64,000 nt of DNA, taken from contig JAFUIN010000001.1 in assembly GCA_017468465.1 (NCBI GenBank), positions 78,425 to 142,424 of the forward strand. The letters run 5' to 3'. Positions 61,009 to 64,000 of the stretch are shown here, piece after piece. Each line of letters opens with the position of its first letter. The stretch's first letter is position 1. Position numbers and translations under genes: made by a program. The stretch comes from Clostridia bacterium (GTDB lineage: Bacteria; Bacillota; Clostridia; UMGS1840). The notes beneath the pieces were generated by a model, which worked only from the letters and a program-made list of their open reading frames with translations, did no database searches and was not told the DNA's origin.

Positions 61009-61353
61009 TTTGATTTCATTATCAATAAATATACACACTCCCTCAAAGTTTTTGTTTATATCAAGATTTGATACTCTTATAACTTTTAATCCATATTGTT
61101 CTAGAAACTCCGTTCGCAAAGCATCTTTTTCTATTCCTTTATTATCATAATGTTGCGAACCATCCAATTCAATAATAAGCTTTGCTTTGGCACAGTAAAA
61201 ATCAACAATATATTTTCCTATAATTTTCTGTCTTATAAACCTGATAGGATATTCTCTTAAGTAATCATACCAAAGGTGCTTTTCTTCTTTTGTCATATTC
61301 TTTCGGAGTGTTTTCGCAAGTGGTACAATTTCTTTATTGTGTTTATAGTCCAT
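60985..61353 (-). CDS. DUF559 (Vsr-like) endonuclease-domain protein
   Basis: The 122-residue product begins at the ATG at 61353, with GGAGGGATTGTA upstream. It is the DUF559 domain: AKTLRKNMTKEEKHLWYDYL, IRFIRQKIIGKYIVDFYC, and the PD-(D/E)XK-type LIIELDGSQHYD, then YGLKVIRVSN. It is a probable single-strand or mismatch nuclease. The Shine-Dalgarno lies in the right inverted repeat and the stop codon in the left one, so gene and repeat are inseparable. Confidence 0.85.
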   Translation of the reverse strand: MDYKHNKEIVPLAKTLRKNMTKEEKHLWYDYLREYPIRFIRQKIIGKYIVDFYCAKAKLIIELDGSQHYDNKGIEKDALRTEFLEQYGLKVIRVSNLDINKNFEGVCIFIDNEIKQSLSQLR

Positions 61354-61355
61354 TA

Positions 61356-61410
61356 CAATCCCTCCGAGTTGCTTCGCAACCCACCTCCCTTTACACAAGG
61401 GAGGCTTTTT
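61356..61410. repeat. right inverted terminal repeat
   Basis: CAATCCCTCC, then GTTGC/GCAAC hairpin (61368-61380) and CCTCCCTT/AAGGGAGG (61384-61404), ending in T-run. It supplies the DUF559 ribosome site on the minus strand. The following 260 nt (61411-61670) hold no gene, only the hairpin at 61611-61643. Confidence 0.8.
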
Positions 61411-61610
61411 GATAGTGTTTTCTTGTAGATTATATTATCATTTCTAATGCTTTTAGTCAACACCATCAACTTTTAGCAAATGATTACATATAAACCTTAA
61501 AATCTTTTTGATATTTCAACAAAAAGTCCGTTTCACAGAAAATCGAGTTATAGGTTCAAAATCTTTCTAAAAAGTGTGGTGAGCCAGTGCGTTTTTGCTG
61601 CAAAATAAGT

Positions 61611-61643
61611 GCAGCAGCAAAATGAATTGCACTTTGCTGCTGC
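61611..61643 (-). terminator. hairpin after the HPr-like gene
   Basis: GCAGCAGCAAA and TTTGCTGCTGC form an 11-bp stem just downstream of the HPr-like stop on the minus strand; the T-run is interrupted, so it may be a partial terminator. Confidence 0.5.
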
Positions 61644-61670
61644 CTCTTTGGATTCTTCGGTTGTGAAAGA

Positions 61671-61898
61671 TTACACAGTAAAAGGCTCCAGCTCTTTTAC
61701 CAGACTGTCGCAATTATCCTCAAAAATTTCAATTTTAATGGGCTTTGCCAAATCTAAACTGAAAATGCCCATGATGGATTTTGCGTCAACAACGTATCTG
61801 CCGGATGTAAGGTCAATATCAAAGCTATACTTATTTACAGTGTTGACAAACACTTTTACATCGTTAATGGAGTTGAGCTGAATGTTAAAAGATTTCAT
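61671..61898 (-). CDS. HPr-like protein lacking the phospho-histidine
   Basis: The 75-residue product aligns with HPr in the second half (DAKSIMGIFSLDLAKPIKIE, with Ser41 at the HprK-type serine site). In the first half the usual AGLHARPA is replaced by SINDVKVFVN, so His15 is absent. A role in sugar transport by phosphorelay is therefore not possible by the normal route; regulation like Crh is one alternative. AAAAGGAGAATTGATATT precedes the ATG. Confidence 0.8.
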   Translation of the reverse strand: MKSFNIQLNSINDVKVFVNTVNKYSFDIDLTSGRYVVDAKSIMGIFSLDLAKPIKIEIFEDNCDSLVKELEPFTV

Positions 61899-61949
61899 AA
61901 TATCAATTCTCCTTTTTTAGAAAAAATATAGGTATCAATACCTGCAATT

Positions 61950-61978
61950 ATTATACAACATCCCTTTGGAAAAATCAA
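61950..61978 (-). promoter_or_regulatory. promoter of the HPr-like gene
   Basis: On the minus strand TTGATT, 17 nt, TATAAT, about 52 nt before the start. Confidence 0.75.
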
Positions 61979-62099
61979 GAGACAATTAACAAATTCAGGA
62001 AAAAATGAGAAATTTGTGAATATGTAATAAAAAAGTGATGAATCACCTCACGAAAATGTGATGAAATTTGTTTTTTTTGTGAATTTTATCGGGTTTTTC

Positions 62100-62128
62100 T
62101 TTACAAGTTTTTGAAGTTGTGGTATAAT
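62100..62128 (+). promoter_or_regulatory. promoter of the 62161 gene
   Basis: TTTACA (62100-62105), 17 nt, TATAAT (62123-62128). Confidence 0.7.
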
Positions 62129-62160
62129 TATAAACGTGAAAGATTTGATATGAGAGGCAG

Positions 62161-62670
62161 ATGTTTTTTGTGGAGCAGATTTATTTTGACGAAATGCACA
62201 AAAGAGGTGTAGACGGCAAAAGCGTTTTCTTAAAAACCCTGATTGTTACAGCGTGCGTCATTTTGTGTCCTGTCGTATTTCTTCTGGGCGGGTCTTTTGG
62301 CTTGTTGCTGGCTGCCGGGGTGATATACGGAGCGTATTTTTTGTTTCAGCGCTTGAATAAAGAATTTGAATACATTTACACCAATGGCGAGGTGGATATC
62401 GACGTCATTTTCGGAAAATCCTTCCGCAAACGTTTAATTACCCTAAAGGCAAGCCAGATTGAACGAATGGCACCGTGTGGAGAAGCTTTTGAAGCCTACC
62501 GGAAACAGCAGGGGATTCAAGTAGTTGATTTTTCTGACGGAGACAAACAGGCAGCACATTATGTTTTGTTAAACAAAGACCCCAAAAAACTGGTGTTGTT
62601 TTCACCCAGTGAGCGTTTGGTGGAAAGTTTGAAGCCCTACCTTCGGGAGCGTTATTATGTTCAAGATTAA
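62161..62670 (+). CDS. DUF6106-like membrane protein
   Basis: The 169-residue product has two adjacent membrane helices (TLIVTACVILCPVVFLLGG and GLLLAAGVIYGAYFLFQ) followed by a cytosolic part with FEYIYTNGEVDIDVIFGKSF-type motif, which resembles DUF6106. GAGAGGCAG precedes the ATG. Function unknown; neighbours are unlinked. Confidence 0.7.
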   Translation: MFFVEQIYFDEMHKRGVDGKSVFLKTLIVTACVILCPVVFLLGGSFGLLLAAGVIYGAYFLFQRLNKEFEYIYTNGEVDIDVIFGKSFRKRLITLKASQIERMAPCGEAFEAYRKQQGIQVVDFSDGDKQAAHYVLLNKDPKKLVLFSPSERLVESLKPYLRERYYVQD

Positions 62671-62729
62671 CCATTTGGTTTGTAATGAATTTGCAATGTT
62701 TTTTTAAGAAAAATGTTATGCGTATTTTC

Positions 62730-62758
62730 TTGATTTGAAAAGACAGATATGATACAAT
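62730..62758 (+). promoter_or_regulatory. promoter of the 62795 gene
   Basis: TTGATT (62730-62735), 17 nt, TACAAT (62753-62758). Confidence 0.7.
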
Positions 62759-62794
62759 ATAAACGGCAAAAAGTGCGGAAAGCAGGTGGAGAAA

Positions 62795-63238
62795 ATGAGT
62801 GAGCGTTCAGAGCGTGCAAAAGAATTGTTTTTGGAAGGCTACAACTGTTCGCAGGCAGTTGTGGGAGCGTTTGCAGACCGTCTTCCCGTGGAATTTGATT
62901 TGCTGATGAAAATGGCCTCCTCTATGGGCGGAGGAATGGGCAGACTTCGTGAGGTTTGCGGAGCAGTCAGCGGAATGTTTTTAGTTGCCGGCTTCCTGAA
63001 GGGCTATTCTGATCCGAAAGCCAAGGAAGAAAAAGCGGAACATTATCGGTTGATTCAGGCTTTGGCTGAATCATTCAAAAGCAAAAACGGCTCCATCATT
63101 TGCCGGGAGCTGTTGGGGGAAACAAAGACACCCGTAACACATATTCCGCAAGAGAGAACCGAAACTTACTATCAAAAACGCCCCTGTAAAGAATTGGTTG
63201 CGGATGCAGTGGAAATATTAGAACAATTTTTACCGTAA
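62795..63238 (+). CDS. C_GCAxxG_C_C family protein
   Basis: The product is 147 residues from the ATG at 62795, after AGGTGGAG; the in-frame GTG at 62786 is in that site. The family pattern is present as FLEGYNCSQAVVGAF, GGGMGRLREVCGAVSGM, and a later CRELLG and CKELV, cysteines placed for a metal or cluster. The family is widespread in anaerobes and often described as a putative redox or split-soret-like protein; role not established. Confidence 0.88.
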   Translation: MSERSERAKELFLEGYNCSQAVVGAFADRLPVEFDLLMKMASSMGGGMGRLREVCGAVSGMFLVAGFLKGYSDPKAKEEKAEHYRLIQALAESFKSKNGSIICRELLGETKTPVTHIPQERTETYYQKRPCKELVADAVEILEQFLP

Positions 63239-63266
63239 TTTTACGAAAAAGGTTTGTATGGAATAC

Positions 63267-63295
63267 TTGACAAGCCGGGTTACTCGTGATATAAT
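63267..63295 (+). promoter_or_regulatory. promoter of the SRP RNA
   Basis: TTGACA (63267-63272), 17 nt, TATAAT (63290-63295): full consensus, as expected for a stable RNA. Confidence 0.9.
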
Positions 63296-63318
63296 ATCCA
63301 AGTTCAGAAAAACATAAG

Positions 63319-63456
63319 TAATCCGGTATTTTTATGGCTTGTGTTTAGCCTACGATTTTTCTTTTGTGAACCTCGTCAGGACGGAAACGGAGCAGCGATA
63401 AGCAACAAGAAATCTGTGTGGTGTCTAAGCACAAGTCATAAAAGTATCGGATTTTT
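63319..63456 (+). ncRNA. ffs: signal recognition particle RNA, small type
   Basis: ATCCGG (63322) closes with CGGAT (63448) through a long helix (TTTTATG/CATAAAA, CTTGTG/CACAAG). The tip 63375-63396 is GTCAGG, ACGGAAACGG, AGCAGC, the Ffh-binding S domain: the usual C-G pair at the tip is flipped to G-C and the loop reads GAAA, still a GNRA loop. Length is about 135 nt with no Alu domain. It sits directly before dnaX, a common position. Confidence 0.9.
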
Positions 63457-63480
63457 ATATCAAAAAAAGGAGGGAAGTTT

Positions 63481-64000
63481 ATGTATCAGGCATTGTATCG
63501 GAAATGGCGTCCTAAAGTTTTTGAAGATGTTTTGGGGCAAAGCCACATTACAGATACCCTGAAAAATCAGATTGTCAGCCATAAGCTTTCCCATGCCTAT
63601 TTGTTTTCCGGCTCCCGTGGGACCGGTAAAACCTCAACCGCAAAGATTTTATCCCGTGCTGTCAACTGTGAGAATCCGGTGAATGGCAATCCCTGTAACG
63701 AATGTCACGCTTGTCAGACTGCTTTGAACGGGAGCGCTGTGGATATCATAGAAATTGACGCTGCTTCCAACAACCGTGTGGATGATGTTCGTATTATTCG
63801 TGATGAGGTTGTATATACACCGGCAGATTTGAAATATAAGGTTTACATTATTGATGAAGCACATATGCTGACCAATCAGGCATTCAATGCACTGCTTAAA
63901 ACCTTGGAGGAGCCGCCGGCACACGTTATTTTTATTTTTGCCACAACCGAACCGCATAAATTTCCGGCAACCATTCTTTCTCGTTGCCAGCGGTTTGATT
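63481..64000 (+). CDS. dnaX: DNA polymerase III subunit gamma/tau, 5' part
   Basis: The frame runs from the ATG at 63481 (AAAGGAGGGAAGTTT upstream) to the window edge; 173 residues are visible. MYQALYRKWRPKVFEDVLGQ, Walker A SGSRGTGKTSTAKIL, the zinc module CENPVNGNPCNECHAC and Walker B VYIIDEAHML, followed by ALLKTLEEPP and sensor-1 TTEPHKFPATILSRCQRF, mark the clamp-loader ATPase. It loads the beta clamp. The C-terminus is outside the window. Confidence 0.97.
   Translation, partial: MYQALYRKWRPKVFEDVLGQSHITDTLKNQIVSHKLSHAYLFSGSRGTGKTSTAKILSRAVNCENPVNGNPCNECHACQTALNGSAVDIIEIDAASNNRVDDVRIIRDEVVYTPADLKYKVYIIDEAHMLTNQAFNALLKTLEEPPAHVIFIFATTEPHKFPATILSRCQRFD

Larger units (their letters stand above)
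60955..61410 (-). mobile_element. inverted-repeat element carrying DUF559
   Basis: The 456-bp unit has inverted termini of about 54 bp. The left end reads GGCTCCCTT, loop, AAGGGAGC, then GTCAAC/GTTGAC, then TGAGGGATTG; the right end is its complement with CCTCCCTT/AAGGGAGG, GTTGC/GCAAC, then CAATCCCTC. Each terminus is a double hairpin. No target-site duplication is clear. It looks like a MITE-like palindromic repeat pair that encloses a gene. Confidence 0.7.

Noticed and set aside
61609-61881. 90-codon plus-strand frame opposite the HPr-like gene
   Set aside because: Antisense to a gene with good promoter and ribosome site; no support of its own.

Overview
This window is a stretch of chromosome from an anaerobic, endospore-forming Firmicute, most likely an uncultured gut-type member of the class Clostridia. 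The evidence is a complete spoIIIA operon, spmA/spmB, a single-polypeptide pyruvate:ferredoxin oxidoreductase, a 2[4Fe-4S] ferredoxin, a SCIFF peptide precursor, ThyX instead of ThyA, strong sigma-A promoters (TTGAnA, 17 nt, TATAAT) and AGGAGG-type ribosome binding sites. Base composition is moderately A+T-rich (judged by eye). Species cannot be fixed from the sequence alone.

Layout. 1-10.7 kb (+): end of an EutH-like permease, alanine dehydrogenase, a run of metabolic and membrane genes, an SLH/phosphate-binding-like fusion, and nifJ. 10.8-17.9 kb (-): spoIIIAA to spoIIIAH, followed in the same direction by a small basic protein gene overlapping a phage-portal-like gene, then a DUF2508 gene. 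18.1-23.1 kb (+): esterase-like hydrolase, maf, an AraC regulator and an amino-acid ABC importer. 23.2-34.6 kb (+): asp23, a FakA-like gene, recG, a GT39-like membrane protein, cysE, cysS, yajC, a TIGR04086 membrane protein, the SCIFF precursor, 5-formyl-THF cyclo-ligase, and a purine permease with a phosphoribosyltransferase. 34.6-36.3 kb: a cluster of very small proteins (YqzL-like, a 19-residue hydrophobic peptide, three unknowns, DUF1540). 36.4-38.8 kb (+): ydcF, a CPBP protease, exoA, ferredoxin. 38.8-43.6 kb (-): GNAT, SDR, spmB, spmA, mnmE and a holin/amidase pair. 43.8-54.3 kb (+): wall glycosyltransferase, thyX, uppP-like, ftsK, a split methionine-synthase pair, tRNA-Gln, antiporter, DUF1846. 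54.4-63 kb is more mosaic: mrp, a large comb-like palindromic element with its own promoter, aldo/keto reductase, sulP, frr, two lipoproteins, a structured leader with an attenuator, a DUF559 gene inside an inverted-repeat element, and an HPr-like gene. 63.3-64 kb: SRP RNA and the start of dnaX.

How the genes work together. SpoIIIAA-AH build the mother-cell to forespore channel complex, SpmA/SpmB act in spore-core dehydration, and FtsK pumps DNA. PFOR and ferredoxin form the fermentative electron route. CysE and CysS link serine to cysteine and Cys-tRNA. The Hcy-methyltransferase/MTHFR fusion and the separate pterin-binding methyltransferase belong to folate/methionine one-carbon metabolism, as do ThyX and the formyl-THF cyclo-ligase.

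The least explained parts are the comb-like RNA/DNA element at 55.3-55.6 kb, the DUF559 gene whose ribosome binding site and stop codon lie in the flanking inverted repeats, the structured leader at 60.55-60.72 kb, the orphan portal-like gene beside spoIIIA, and the small-protein cluster at 34.6-36.1 kb.
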